A DNA stretch of 64,000 nucleotides from Patagioenas fasciata (lineage: Eukaryota; Chordata; Aves; Columbiformes; Columbidae). A model generated the notes under the pieces. The model did not search any database. It had not been told where the DNA came from and saw only the letters and a list, made by a program, of their open reading frames with translations. Position numbers and translations under genes: made by a program. Of the stretch, positions 34,901-42,500 are shown one piece after another. Each line of letters opens with the position of its first letter. Position 1 is the first letter of the stretch. The stretch is taken from the NCBI RefSeq assembly GCF_037038585.1, contig NC_092525.1:22588867-22652866 (forward strand), in the 5' to 3' direction.

Positions 34901-35063
34901 GGTTACAGCTGCCTCAGAAGCACAGAATTCTTCATCTGGTGAAATACCTCATCTCATTTTCTTGCCCCCATCTTCTTTGATGACTGATGTGACCTCCATC
35001 AAGGATATCAAAGCTTACACATCAACGCTGAATGTTCTCCCTTACCATAAAATACTAAAATAA
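7637..35063 (+). CDS. NRDC: NRDC, nardilysin (N-arginine dibasic convertase), complete, 31 coding exons
   Basis: Zinc metallopeptidase of family M16A. It cleaves N-terminal to Arg in dibasic sites, promotes ectodomain shedding, and is reported in cytosol, nucleus, cell surface and mitochondria. Exons (with phases joined throughout): 7637-7956, 12533-12857, 13029-13110, 13567-13720, 15446-15519, 17905-18000, 18923-19045, 19627-19684, 20606-20679, 20864-20933, 21337-21414, 21841-21961, 22040-22098, 22690-22744, 25059-25163, 25428-25551, 26024-26110, 26719-26838, 27593-27644, 28679-28829, 29166-29293, 29639-29801, 30905-30936, 31222-31360, 31826-31873, 32205-32257, 32826-32909, 33818-33908, 34207-34323, 34567-34656, 34866-35063. 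The product is 1,156 residues from 7637, or 1,115 from the better-context ATG at 7760. Numbering from 7760, an acidic insert lies at about 92-165, the inverted zinc motif HFLEH at 197-201, and the third ligand Glu at 278, 77 residues after the second His as in insulysin. The frame is unbroken. Introns not listed separately hold nothing I recognised. Confidence 0.97.
8765..8789. repeat. Poly(T) tract, 25 bases
   Basis: Uninterrupted T run in NRDC intron 1, with a further T run interrupted by one G just before it. Likely length-polymorphic. Confidence 0.9.
11485..11566 (+). mobile_element. CR1 LINE 3' terminal fragment
   Basis: It carries TTGGACCAGATGACCTTTAA, then TTCTTTCCAACC and ends TAATTCTATG, the 3' UTR end shared by avian CR1 elements. 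About 80 bp, 5'-truncated, inserted in the sense of NRDC. Confidence 0.85.
12533..12857 (+). CDS. NRDC: NRDC exon 2, acidic domain
   Basis: Residues 66-174. It opens YITLQNG, shared with other M16A enzymes, then carries the nardilysin-specific Glu/Asp/Ser insert. In mammals this insert binds polyamines and regulates activity and partner binding. Most codons between about 12,611 and 12,828 are GAN. Donor GTATGT. Confidence 0.95.
13029..13110 (+). CDS. NRDC: NRDC exon 3, zinc-binding HFLEH motif
   Basis: Residues 175-202. It ends [10 protein letters not shown], the inverted HxxEH motif: His197 and His201 bind zinc and Glu200 is the catalytic base. The next Met codon is split A|TG. Donor GTATGT. 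Confidence 0.96.
13567..13720 (+). CDS. NRDC: NRDC exon 4
   Basis: Residues 202-253, [17 protein letters not shown] onward. It includes [19 protein letters not shown], the strand that lines the M16 catalytic cleft. Confidence 0.96.
15446..15519 (+). CDS. NRDC: NRDC exon 5
   Basis: Residues 253-278. It ends DREVEAVDS plus the first base of the codon for Glu278, the third zinc ligand. Donor GTAAGA. Confidence 0.95.
15861..15910 (-). repeat. CR1 3' tail: 5 x 10-bp tandem repeat
   Basis: Five perfect copies of TCACACAGTA on plus (TACTGTGTGA in element orientation) end the CR1. The usual avian CR1 tail is a short run of an 8-bp unit related to ATTCTATG. Confidence 0.95.
15861..17105 (-). mobile_element. 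CR1 LINE, 5'-truncated, much of the reverse transcriptase still readable
   Basis: Minus-strand element in NRDC intron 5. An open frame from 17060 to 15891 (389 codons) reads much of the CR1 reverse transcriptase: [16 protein letters not shown], then the catalytic FADDTK near 16,765-16,775, then [13 protein letters not shown] and [10 protein letters not shown]. The block with DFSKAFDTV lies in another frame around 17,000-17,046, so there is a frameshift near 16,985. The last residues also slip out of frame near 16,010. The endonuclease half is missing, so it is dead on arrival, as for most CR1 copies. The 3' tail (low-coordinate end) is five copies of a 10-bp unit. The 5' limit near 17,105 is approximate. 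Confidence 0.93.
17106..17904 (+). other. NRDC: NRDC intron 5, remainder after the CR1
   Basis: About 800 bp of AT-rich intron between the CR1 5' truncation and exon 6. Nothing else was recognised. Confidence 0.6.
17905..18000 (+). CDS. NRDC: NRDC exon 6
   Basis: Residues 278-310. It starts by completing Glu278 and continues [15 protein letters not shown], ending at KKFFWG. The acceptor TTAACAG is weakly pyrimidine-rich, but phase and homology fix it. Donor GTAAGT. Confidence 0.95.
18923..19045 (+). CDS. NRDC: NRDC exon 7
   Basis: Residues 310-351, [17 protein letters not shown] through [10 protein letters not shown], the M16 helix-strand unit after the active site. Donor GTAACA. Confidence 0.95.
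19627..19684 (+). CDS. NRDC: NRDC exon 8
   Basis: Residues 351-370, [18 protein letters not shown]; Asn370 is split AA|T. Donor GTAAGA. Confidence 0.94.
20606..20679 (+). CDS. NRDC: NRDC exon 9
   Basis: Residues 370-395, [14 protein letters not shown] through FHKLYR. It links the two halves of the N-terminal M16 unit. Donor GTAAGT. Confidence 0.94.
20864..20933 (+). CDS. NRDC: NRDC exon 10
   Basis: Residues 395-418, [18 protein letters not shown] to the split Arg. Donor GTATGG. Confidence 0.94.
21337..21414 (+). CDS. NRDC: NRDC exon 11
   Basis: Residues 418-444, including [20 protein letters not shown], the conserved Gly-rich M16A segment. It ends in a split Lys codon AA|A. Donor GTGTGT. 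Confidence 0.94.
21841..21961 (+). CDS. NRDC: NRDC exon 12
   Basis: Residues 444-484, [20 protein letters not shown] to HFYE. I recall Cys where this copy has Phe just before WAL in the mammalian protein. Donor GTATGG. Confidence 0.93.
22040..22098 (+). CDS. NRDC: NRDC exon 13 with GC donor
   Basis: Residues 485-504, [19 protein letters not shown] plus AG of the Arg codon. The donor is GCAAGT, not GT. The next GT site (22,104) would break the frame, so a GC-AG intron is the only joining that works. Confidence 0.92.
22690..22744 (+). CDS. NRDC: NRDC exon 14
   Basis: Residues 504-522, [18 protein letters not shown]; completes the Arg left by the GC-donor exon. Donor GTATTC. Confidence 0.94.
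22745..25058 (+). other. NRDC: NRDC intron 14
   Basis: 2.3-kb AT-rich intron. I saw no recognisable repeat, exon or RNA gene inside it. Confidence 0.6.
25059..25163 (+). CDS. NRDC: NRDC exon 15
   Basis: Residues 523-557, [17 protein letters not shown] to FEYKPE. Phase 0 at both ends. Donor GTAAAC. Confidence 0.94.
25428..25551 (+). CDS. NRDC: NRDC exon 16
   Basis: Residues 558-599, [15 protein letters not shown], then [12 protein letters not shown]. Donor GTAAAA. Confidence 0.94.
26024..26110 (+). CDS. NRDC: NRDC exon 17
   Basis: Residues 599-628, [20 protein letters not shown] to NKYI. Donor GTAAGG. Confidence 0.94.
26719..26838 (+). CDS. NRDC: NRDC exon 18
   Basis: Residues 628-668, [18 protein letters not shown] to DKFKIPK. 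This is near the hinge between the catalytic and C-terminal halves. Donor GTAAAA. Confidence 0.94.
27108..27149. repeat. Three-copy 14-bp tandem repeat
   Basis: Units at 27108-27121, 27122-27135 and 27136-27149 share the core GACAGAAT. The third unit has diverged at three positions. Lies in NRDC intron 18. Confidence 0.75.
27593..27644 (+). CDS. NRDC: NRDC exon 19
   Basis: Residues 668-685, [16 protein letters not shown] with the final Asn split AA|C. Donor GTAAGG. Confidence 0.93.
28034..28234. mobile_element. Non-autonomous Tc1/mariner-like element (MITE), 201 bp
   Basis: Terminal inverted repeats of about 30 bp begin CAGGGTGTTCCAAAAAGATG at the left. The right end reads CAGGGTGTTTCAAGACGATA in reverse complement. 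Both run on into GACCCAATTT, with a few mismatches. TA dinucleotides at 28032-28033 and 28235-28236 flank it, the target duplication of the IS630-Tc1-mariner superfamily. The interior is 140 bp with no coding capacity. It sits in NRDC intron 19. Specific subfamily is not assigned. Confidence 0.85.
28679..28829 (+). CDS. NRDC: NRDC exon 20
   Basis: Residues 685-735, [15 protein letters not shown], then [20 protein letters not shown] and the strand ending HKLP. Donor GTGAGT. Confidence 0.95.
29166..29293 (+). CDS. NRDC: NRDC exon 21
   Basis: Residues 736-778, [20 protein letters not shown], then [18 protein letters not shown]. Donor GTGAGT. Confidence 0.95.
29639..29801 (+). CDS. NRDC: NRDC exon 22
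   Basis: Residues 778-832, [20 protein letters not shown] to [13 protein letters not shown]. Long open frames antisense to this exon are shadows. Donor GTAAGT. Confidence 0.95.
30905..30936 (+). CDS. NRDC: NRDC exon 23, 32-nt microexon
   Basis: Residues 833-843, [10 protein letters not shown] plus a split Glu GA|A. Acceptor CTAG, donor GTGAGT. Confidence 0.92.
31222..31360 (+). CDS. NRDC: NRDC exon 24
   Basis: Residues 843-889, [15 protein letters not shown] to [13 protein letters not shown]. Donor GTAACG. Confidence 0.94.
31826..31873 (+). CDS. NRDC: NRDC exon 25
   Basis: Residues 890-905, [16 protein letters not shown]; 48 nt, phase 0 at both ends. Donor GTAAGT. Confidence 0.94.
32205..32257 (+). 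CDS. NRDC: NRDC exon 26
   Basis: Residues 906-923, [17 protein letters not shown]. Together with the next exon it forms the conserved M16A segment RTKQTLGYHVYPT. Donor GTGAGT. Confidence 0.95.
32826..32909 (+). CDS. NRDC: NRDC exon 27
   Basis: Residues 923-951, [20 protein letters not shown] to TKY. A long T-run pyrimidine tract precedes the acceptor. Donor GTAAGT. Confidence 0.95.
33818..33908 (+). CDS. NRDC: NRDC exon 28
   Basis: Residues 951-981, [18 protein letters not shown] to EDAFSTQ. Donor GTAAAA. Confidence 0.94.
34207..34323 (+). CDS. NRDC: NRDC exon 29
   Basis: Residues 982-1020, [20 protein letters not shown], then [19 protein letters not shown]. The donor GTCGGT departs from consensus at +3 and +4. 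Confidence 0.94.
34567..34656 (+). CDS. NRDC: NRDC exon 30
   Basis: Residues 1021-1050, [19 protein letters not shown] to KVLSVH. Phase 0 at both ends. Donor GTGAGT. Confidence 0.94.
34866..35063 (+). CDS. NRDC: NRDC exon 31 with stop
   Basis: Residues 1051-1115. VVGYGKHE is followed by a variable Ser/Glu-rich stretch, then ends [12 protein letters not shown]. Stop TAA at 35061-35063. Confidence 0.95.
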   Translation: MVGYGKHEGDSEVTAASEAQNSSSGEIPHLIFLPPSSLMTDVTSIKDIKAYTSTLNVLPYHKILK

Positions 35064-35064
35064 A
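35059..35064 (+). terminator. NRDC: AATAAA overlapping the NRDC stop codon
   Basis: The TAA stop at 35061-35063 lies inside an AATAAA hexamer. Cleavage just after it would leave almost no 3' UTR. Use is uncertain. Confidence 0.35.
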
Positions 35065-35487
35065 AATGACATCTTGTTCTGCAGTGATGCACAGTACAGC
35101 TGCTTTCTGCAACATGAGCATTACAGACCTGTTTTTATTAAAGAGGGCTGTAGCAGCAGCTGGGATGAAGATGTCTGCTCAGCTACTGAGGAAGCTTTCC
35201 TCAAGGAAGTTTCCAGCCAACCCTTCTCATTAATTTCCCAGGTTCATTAAGAACAGGCACAGCCCTGACTCCATCAGGAGCACAGGGAGTTTCCCCCCAG
35301 GATGATCCTTGGCTGGCACTGCGGGCTGCACCTGTTTGTTCCGCCTGTCCTGTGCATCATCCCCATCTCCTCAAAGGATGGTTCCACAGCTCTGGAAGTT
35401 ACAGTGCGGGAGGGAAGGCCAAAAAAAGCCTAAGGCTTTTTTAGTTTTTCTGTATGTACAACATAGACAAAATTGAGATAAAAATCA

Positions 35488-35493
35488 AATAAA
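35488..35493 (+). terminator. NRDC: Probable NRDC poly(A) signal
   Basis: AATAAA 425 bases after the stop. It gives a 3' UTR of about 440 bases ending near 35,510. AATAAATAAA near 35,829 is a distal alternative. Confidence 0.5.
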
Positions 35494-35818
35494 AGCTAGA
35501 TTGAACTGTGGAAAGAAAAAGAGTTTGATTGCTACATGTAACTACTTACTTACTCAACTATTATTTAACTTCAAGCAAAAAGCCCAGAAGTGTAAAGAGT
35601 CCTGAAGTGCTGGCAAGCAGGCAGAGAAGCAAGGCGGGATGGAGAGTCCAGAAACATTCTACCATAGGTGCTGCAAATTCTGCTCTTTTCCTAGTTCATT
35701 AACTACTTTAAGAAGTAGGTTTAGCTGCAAGGATTCCGGTGGAAAAAAATACTATTAATGATTTAAACATAACACAATTGATCATCACTCAGCTGAAAAA
35801 GCAGTCTTGCTGCAAAGG

Positions 35819-35824
35819 TTTATT
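35819..35824 (-). terminator. OSBPL9: Probable OSBPL9 poly(A) signal
   Basis: TTTATT on plus, AATAAA on minus, about 660 bases beyond the OSBPL9 stop. Another minus-strand AATAAA lies near 35,135, inside the NRDC 3' UTR. Confidence 0.5.
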
Positions 35825-36480
35825 ATGAAATAAATAAAAAGTCCATAAGAGAAGTTTGAAAAATCTATTTTATGAAGCTTAAGATGCATTGAGTAGAATT
35901 ATGTATGGTTACATTTTAATCTCAAAATAACCAAGTTATTTTGGGCAAGACACTGAAATGCCAAAAGATTTGATTATCATACAGGTGGAAGATAACATTT
36001 ACGTAGCATTTTCTAACAAACTGTCCCATCAAAGGAATCTTCATATTTACACATTGCAAACATTAGCTAGATTTAAATGACATCCTGCATTTTGTTTGTT
36101 TGTTTGTTTTTTAAATACATAGGACCCAGGAATATTATGCAACTGATACCAAATGCCTTGGCCTTCACAGTGGTTATAGAGTGTATCTGCCTCACGGCCC
36201 AGGTTCCCCGTGCTTTAGAAGCATCAGTTAACGGCTCTGACAGCCGCCTTTGGAAGCCTGAATACACCAACATAAGTTACTGCACAGCCAAGACGTTCCT
36301 TGTTTCATTGAATTGCTTATCTGCACTAGTAAGTCCAGTATCCCTGAGATAGGAACCACTGCAGTTGGAGGGGTCGGGTTCTCCGAACGGTACATACGTG
36401 ATGATAACTGCTGACTCTTGGTATCAGATGTAAACTTTGCTAAGCCAAGGCTTGAATGTTTTTCTGGTTTTATAACCTGC

Positions 36481-36555
36481 TTAATGTTTATTGGCAGCAA
36501 GTCGTTTCAATAGCGGCTCATCATAAACCCAGCATTCTCCATCTTCATGGAATAA
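36481..36555 (-). CDS. OSBPL9: OSBPL9 last coding exon with stop
   Basis: [19 protein letters not shown] then AANKH and TAA (plus 36481-36483). AAT AAA CAT TAA places a poly(A) hexamer just ahead of the stop. Confidence 0.95.
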   Translation of the reverse strand, partial: LFHEDGECWVYDEPLLKRLAANKH

Positions 36556-39500
36556 CTAGAAACAAGGGAGTAATCAGATGTGAGCTTTTTACGGCTCGGT
36601 TGGAAAGAACCCAGGTTCAAGGACATTTAGACTCTTTGAATAAAGCTCACCCGTGTTTCCCATGGGGTCTCATTCTCCTTTCTGGCTCTGGCTTCAGCTC
36701 TTTGTCTTTCCTCAAGTGCATGTTTTGCAGCTGTGGCTGCATCAATGTCTCTAATTACTAAGTTGTAGGTTACGTCTTTCCATAAGCTGAAAAAAGAAAT
36801 TTGAATGGAGACTGCTTTATAGCAGCAAAGTGCTACAAGGTTGTAGAAACTTAGAACTGGCTATTACTCATCAATATTATTTGTTTGAATTGGGCAGGTC
36901 TCACTTACCAAAAGACCAGAAAAGACCCAATATATATTAAACAACAGCAGCACTGGCTGTTGGCAGGATAGTGGAGGCTGCAGTGAGGCTCTCTCCGGAG
37001 CTCCCTGGAACATTTGGTCTCAACGAGGATGTGAGCAAGAGCTACCACTCTGCTCTTCCCCATTAAAACCCAACCTGCACATCTCTTGCATCTGTCTTGC
37101 AGCAAAGGCTGTCGGGGAGCACAGGCCACCATGCAGGGGTTGAATTAACACCAGGAGTCACACTCTGTACTGCAAACTTGGGTCTAACAAACAAACAAAA
37201 GTCTTAATTTGCTCATTTAACTAAAATTCTTACCAGCGAGACTCAAAGTCATCTTGGTCCTCCAATTTCCTTACCTTCTTCTTAATTATAGGCATTTTCT
37301 TGGTATCTATAAAGACAGCATTCTCCTAGAGAGTGAGATTTTAACAAACAAAATCAGTTCTTTATCTAGACTGAAAAGTTCTATACCCTCACACTCCAGT
37401 ACACTGGTTGGCAGGAAATACATGAAAACACATCATTCTTTAGATTCTCTTCTTGCTATAAAAAAAATCAAGTTACCTTAAGCTAAATTAACAAAGTAAA
37501 TTCAGGACTTTCAATCTCAAATGCAGTATTCTTGTGATCTTCTGGGCAGCTTCACAGGAATTCCCAACTATTAATGTTTGTTTTTAAAACACAAACAAAA
37601 AGCTTTTAAAGCCAAATATTCCATTTCTGATGAAAAAGAGAAAAAAGAAAAAGAAAAAAGCTGCTTTACCCCTGTTGTGTATTTAGCGTACATGACACCA
37701 TTCCATTCTCCTTCAATTGTGCAGAAGGCTTTCTTGTCATTAGGAGAACTAAACAGAAAGAAACAGTCATTTCTTAGTTGTATTATAGTAAATGAAAGAC
37801 CCCAAAAGATCAAAACTTCATCCTAGTTGCTGTACAGTCTGATTTATATCAGCCCTCAAAAGGTTCATCACGAAAAGATGACGGTTCTGTTTACAAGAGA
37901 GAAGTTTTGCATGAATTAGTTCAACTGGCTAAACCTGACAAGGTAGCGCTGTCCTAAGAAAGACAGGTCTTGCCTTAGGGCTGTATCTGCATTAAGAGCT
38001 TAGGAAACTAGTTACAAGCTTTCTAAACAGATTTAGAGTGGCAAGTTAAGTTTAAAAGGTTCCACAGACTTTAACTTCTTCCCCAGACTACTGGGAAACA
38101 CAAACACTAGTTCACCAATGAATGGTGTCTAACAACGTGTGTCAGAAAGTGATTTAAAACCAAGTTCTGGACCTCGTTTTGTCAGCATCCACTTGCTGAC
38201 GTTACAGCAGATCTCCAGTAAGACGAGAATCTCCACTGAATTCTCTGCTCCGGGCACCAAACCACTAATCTGAACAAATCAGTAAAAGCTGCAGCAAAGC
38301 CTTAATGACACATTATGAACAGCAGTATGACAAGGCTTGCTTCAGTATTTTTGTTTTTAGGAGAGATTAATGATGAAGAAGAAAATTTAAATTCCTTTTG
38401 GTCAACAGCTGAGAATGTTTTAGAGCAGGACAAGCAGTTTGCAGGCCTGTGCAGGTTTCCTTTCACTAATGACAGGTAATCATGAGCTACGTTACTCAGT
38501 GGAGCTGTTCCATTATTTTATACTCCTGACTGTCCTGAAAAAACATTGTCAGCATTTAAGTAGAGAAAAAGTGAGATTAAAGAAAGAGACCCCCTTACAA
38601 AATTTCAGCTGTAATTCTGTGCTTCTTTCCTCCATAAAATGGTTTTGTGTGGAAGACGATGGAAGCATTATAACCTGTCTTGGAGCAATTAATACTGCAT
38701 TCGCCACCAAGTTCTATCCATGGCACAGTGAGAATAGACCTGCAATTATAAAGATATGTCTTTATTTATACCCTCTTAACTGATAAATTTTAAGCATGAA
38801 ATATGAGAAGGCATTAAAAATGAAAATACCAAATAGAGCATTTACTTGCCTTCCGTAACCATTAGGAAAGGTCAAAATATAGTGTTCATCATAATCCAGG
38901 CATGTGACACAGCCTATCAAAGAAAAATAAAAACACATTAAAAAAACATCCAGCAAAATCCGTCATTTTCTCCTGAATTAATTCACTAAACCCAGGTACC
39001 ACAAAAAGGAAAGGTGCTGAGCTTTATTTCCATGCTGAGATGCCCGGCTGCTGGAGGAGGCCAGGAGAGTTGTGTTTATGTGAAAAACTGGGCCCTACAT
39101 GATTTCGGCACACAGTATGCAAGAGGAATCACTGATTCCTAGAAACATAAGCTCAAGTTACATAAAATCAAACACTGCTTACATTTAACAGGATGACTTT
39201 AAATATGTTTTGCAAAAATTCTAGTTGCAGAATGTAAATTTATCTTCTATTGTCAAATTCACACACACATACCTTGCCCTATGTTATGAACGCCAATAGA
39301 CATTCCTAAGAATTTTGACTTGGTCCATATGTGAGCATTGAACTGTATCCTCTTGTTAAAACACTCGGCGTAAAATGCTGAAACTGAAGAAGAAGGTATT
39401 AAAAACAGCAGCACAAGACATTAGTACTGTTGTTTCCAAATTCAATCATTGGGAAATATCTAAGTGCCTCACGTGGCAACAGTCTGCAATTTGTTCTCAC

Positions 39501-42500
39501 AAAAACAGCTTAAGAGAAATCTTTCAGCTTTTAAATTTGGAAAGAAAACATAAATCCATGATTTAAAGCAAGAGCTGACTTTGCTGTCACTCCTGTCCAG
39601 ACGTCACCTCTCTGAGCACAGTGCCCGCCAGCTTACTTGGAGGATGATGAGAGACCTGCTCTGCCACGAACGTCACGTTGCTCTTACTGACCCAGGGGAC
39701 TGGTCCTTCTGAAACCGGCTCCTGTGTGACAACAGAGAGGGTTTTCATCACTGCCAGTGTTCACAAAGCACTGCGTGTTTCCAAGAGAAGTTGCTTCCAT
39801 GTTTAAGGGCTTCTAAAAACGTATTGCAGAGATTTTAACAGATTTGCCAGTTTGCCAATTCGATGGAGAATAAATCCTGACTCCTGAAACTATGACGCCT
39901 TCTAAAGAACATACAGCCTCTACTCTCTTGTTTTTAGGTATAAATGTATCCAAGGAGATGTATCTAAATACAACGGTTAAACTGGAAGAGTTATGTATAA
40001 ACCTAATTATAAAGTAATATTTAAATCCATTTAATTTCTTACTAATAAAAATAGGTGGCAGAAATAGTTTTCATGTTTGCTTCTGAGAAAGTCTGATATG
40101 CATTTTAATCAGACTATATGTATCACAAAACCATTAAACAACATTCATGTCTCGTGGCAAATCATGAAAGGTATAATTAATCACTAGAAGCAATGGAAGC
40201 ACAATTACACTACTGTCTGTGCCAGCAAATAGGAGTCCAAACATTCACCTCAGAAACAAGAGAAAGATCTGAGCAAACCCATTGCGGGGAGCAAATTAAA
40301 TGGGAAAAAAATACACATTTTCTATCTAAACAGTCACATGTTTAGACAGACTACAGTGAAGCCACATGAAGCATCTCACAACAGCACTTCCCACATCATC
40401 ATTTGCAACCTCCCAAGTTGAGAAGCCTAAATAAAGTATTAAAAAAAAAAGAAAAAGAAAACACAGCAGCCTGCACTGGATGTGCTGGAGCTTTTCTCTA
40501 GAATCGGTGGGACACTGTGCTGACTATGGTTCATGTGCATAAGACTGATTAATCCTTGAGTCTCGTTAAACTTGAGCAAATAAGAGAAAAACTCATACAC
40601 TGGCAGCTGAATTCAGATTAGGAGGGTGGAACTACTGTTACTGTGTTCTTCACCACACACACCCCACTAAGGGACAAAAGGAAGAGTAATAGCCAGACAT
40701 AGATGTACAACTATTATCTAAGCTCAGAATCCGAATTTGAGAAGCCTACAATAAGATTTTAAAAAGACAATTAAATACACAGGAAAAACTGCACTGCTTT
40801 CTAGGTTATAAGTGAGGGAAAGAAACTCGACTGTTAAAATACAAAGGTTTAGAGAAATTACTGAAAAAAAAATCAGAACTTTGGAACTCAGTGCTATGAA
40901 ACGGTTCAGGAGAAAAGAGAACAATTTTGCAATGTCAAATAGTTCTAAAAAAACCTAATAGCTCAAATGCTCTTATACAAGATATTTTAAACCTCTCTCC
41001 AAAGAAAAAGAAGAGGAGGCTAGAATCAGTTAAGAAATTGCTATAGTTTGTCAGTTTGTGACTTAAACATAGCACAGGTCATTTCAGGCAGTAAATTAAT
41101 GAAGCTTTGGTAATTATGTGCATGCATTCGAGGCACCAAAAAACATACCACAAGAAACTAACCATATCATCTTCACCTTCAGTGCCTGGTAACACCCAGT
41201 GGCATCGGAAGATCTCGCCCAAAATGGGATTGTAAGGCTTTTTAGCAACTGACCCTTTTCTTCCCGCATGAAAAGCTGAGAGGTACCATTTAACCACTTG
41301 AACCATTCGTTCCTTCGGATCCTTCTGATCACTAATGCTGCATGGGCCAAAAGAGAGAAAAGGAGGACAGGCACAATGAAATACAAGCAGGTACCTCAAA
41401 CACAGGAAAGCTTTTTGGATGTTTGGTTGTTTTACAACTAGAACTTTGACTGCTTCGGCAGTTTTTCAAGCTTTAATCAAAACACAAACAATATTCTTCA
41501 AAACTGTCAACTTATTTTTGGTAGCCCACATGGCCATAAACAATATTAGAACCGATTAACGCTCTACTTTAAAAATCAAATACCTGACAAATAAGTCCGG
41601 ATGTGCAAAAAAGTCAGCATACATTTCCAAAAGTGATCTTCTTTCCAGGATAAAAGTTGGAAGAACCACCTGGGTGAAGACAAACAATTCTTATGGTTCA
41701 AGATATGATAACATCCCACACAAAAGCATTCTATACACTGGCTGAAAATAGCACCCAGAGCACCCACGGCCTCCTGTGCCCATGAGCTCATCGTGTTCCC
41801 AGACTGACCAATGTGTTCTGACATATTCAACTCAGTTCCATTTTCTATAAAACCAAAGATCTAAAAGGAACTGTCTCTTGTCTTCTGTATATTCTAGTCC
41901 CACCTAGAGCATATCCAACTACACGCTAAGCTTATCAAAAGCTGTTCTTAATTACAGTAACACTGATTATTTAATTTCATCTATATGTACACTGCCAATT
42001 TTCAGTTATAGTCAGAATCTCATTCCATGTAGTTCCATCGTCTCGTGTGCCTCTCTATCAAGATGAAGGTTAATGTTTTCCCTGCTGCTTCTCTTCCCCA
42101 ACAGCATTTGCAGGTTCCATTCCCATGGATCTGCTGTCGGCTTCAGTGTGGTGCAGACCGCTGTTGAAAGTGCCGTCGATTGCTGCTGTTGACTTCAAGT
42201 GACGCAAACAAGACACGTGTTCATGATGCTCGGCAGCTTGAGATCAGTAATTTTCAGCTATTCCAGAAGTTCCCAAAATAGACACAATTTTTTCCAATTC
42301 CTATTCAGAACTGCCAGAAACCTTCTGTAGTTTAGTTGTGAGCGGCTGGCTTTTTCACCAGAAAGGTTTTATCTTTTTATTGTCCATTGTGAGTTCCAGG
42401 TTGGACAGTTAAAAGTCATCTACTTAAGGAAATTATGACAGGATTGATCTCTCCTACTCTTTTTCCATCTGGAATTACTTTGTTTAAGTTTAACCAAGCT

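Larger units (their letters stand above)
35064..36480. other. Convergent 3' UTRs of NRDC and OSBPL9
   Basis: The two stop codons face each other 1.4 kb apart. NRDC 3' UTR runs rightward to about 35,510. OSBPL9 3' UTR runs leftward from 36,480 to about 35,800. Both sets contain further hexamers that would make the transcripts overlap. A short GTTT run lies at about 36,096. No third gene is seen. Confidence 0.7.
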
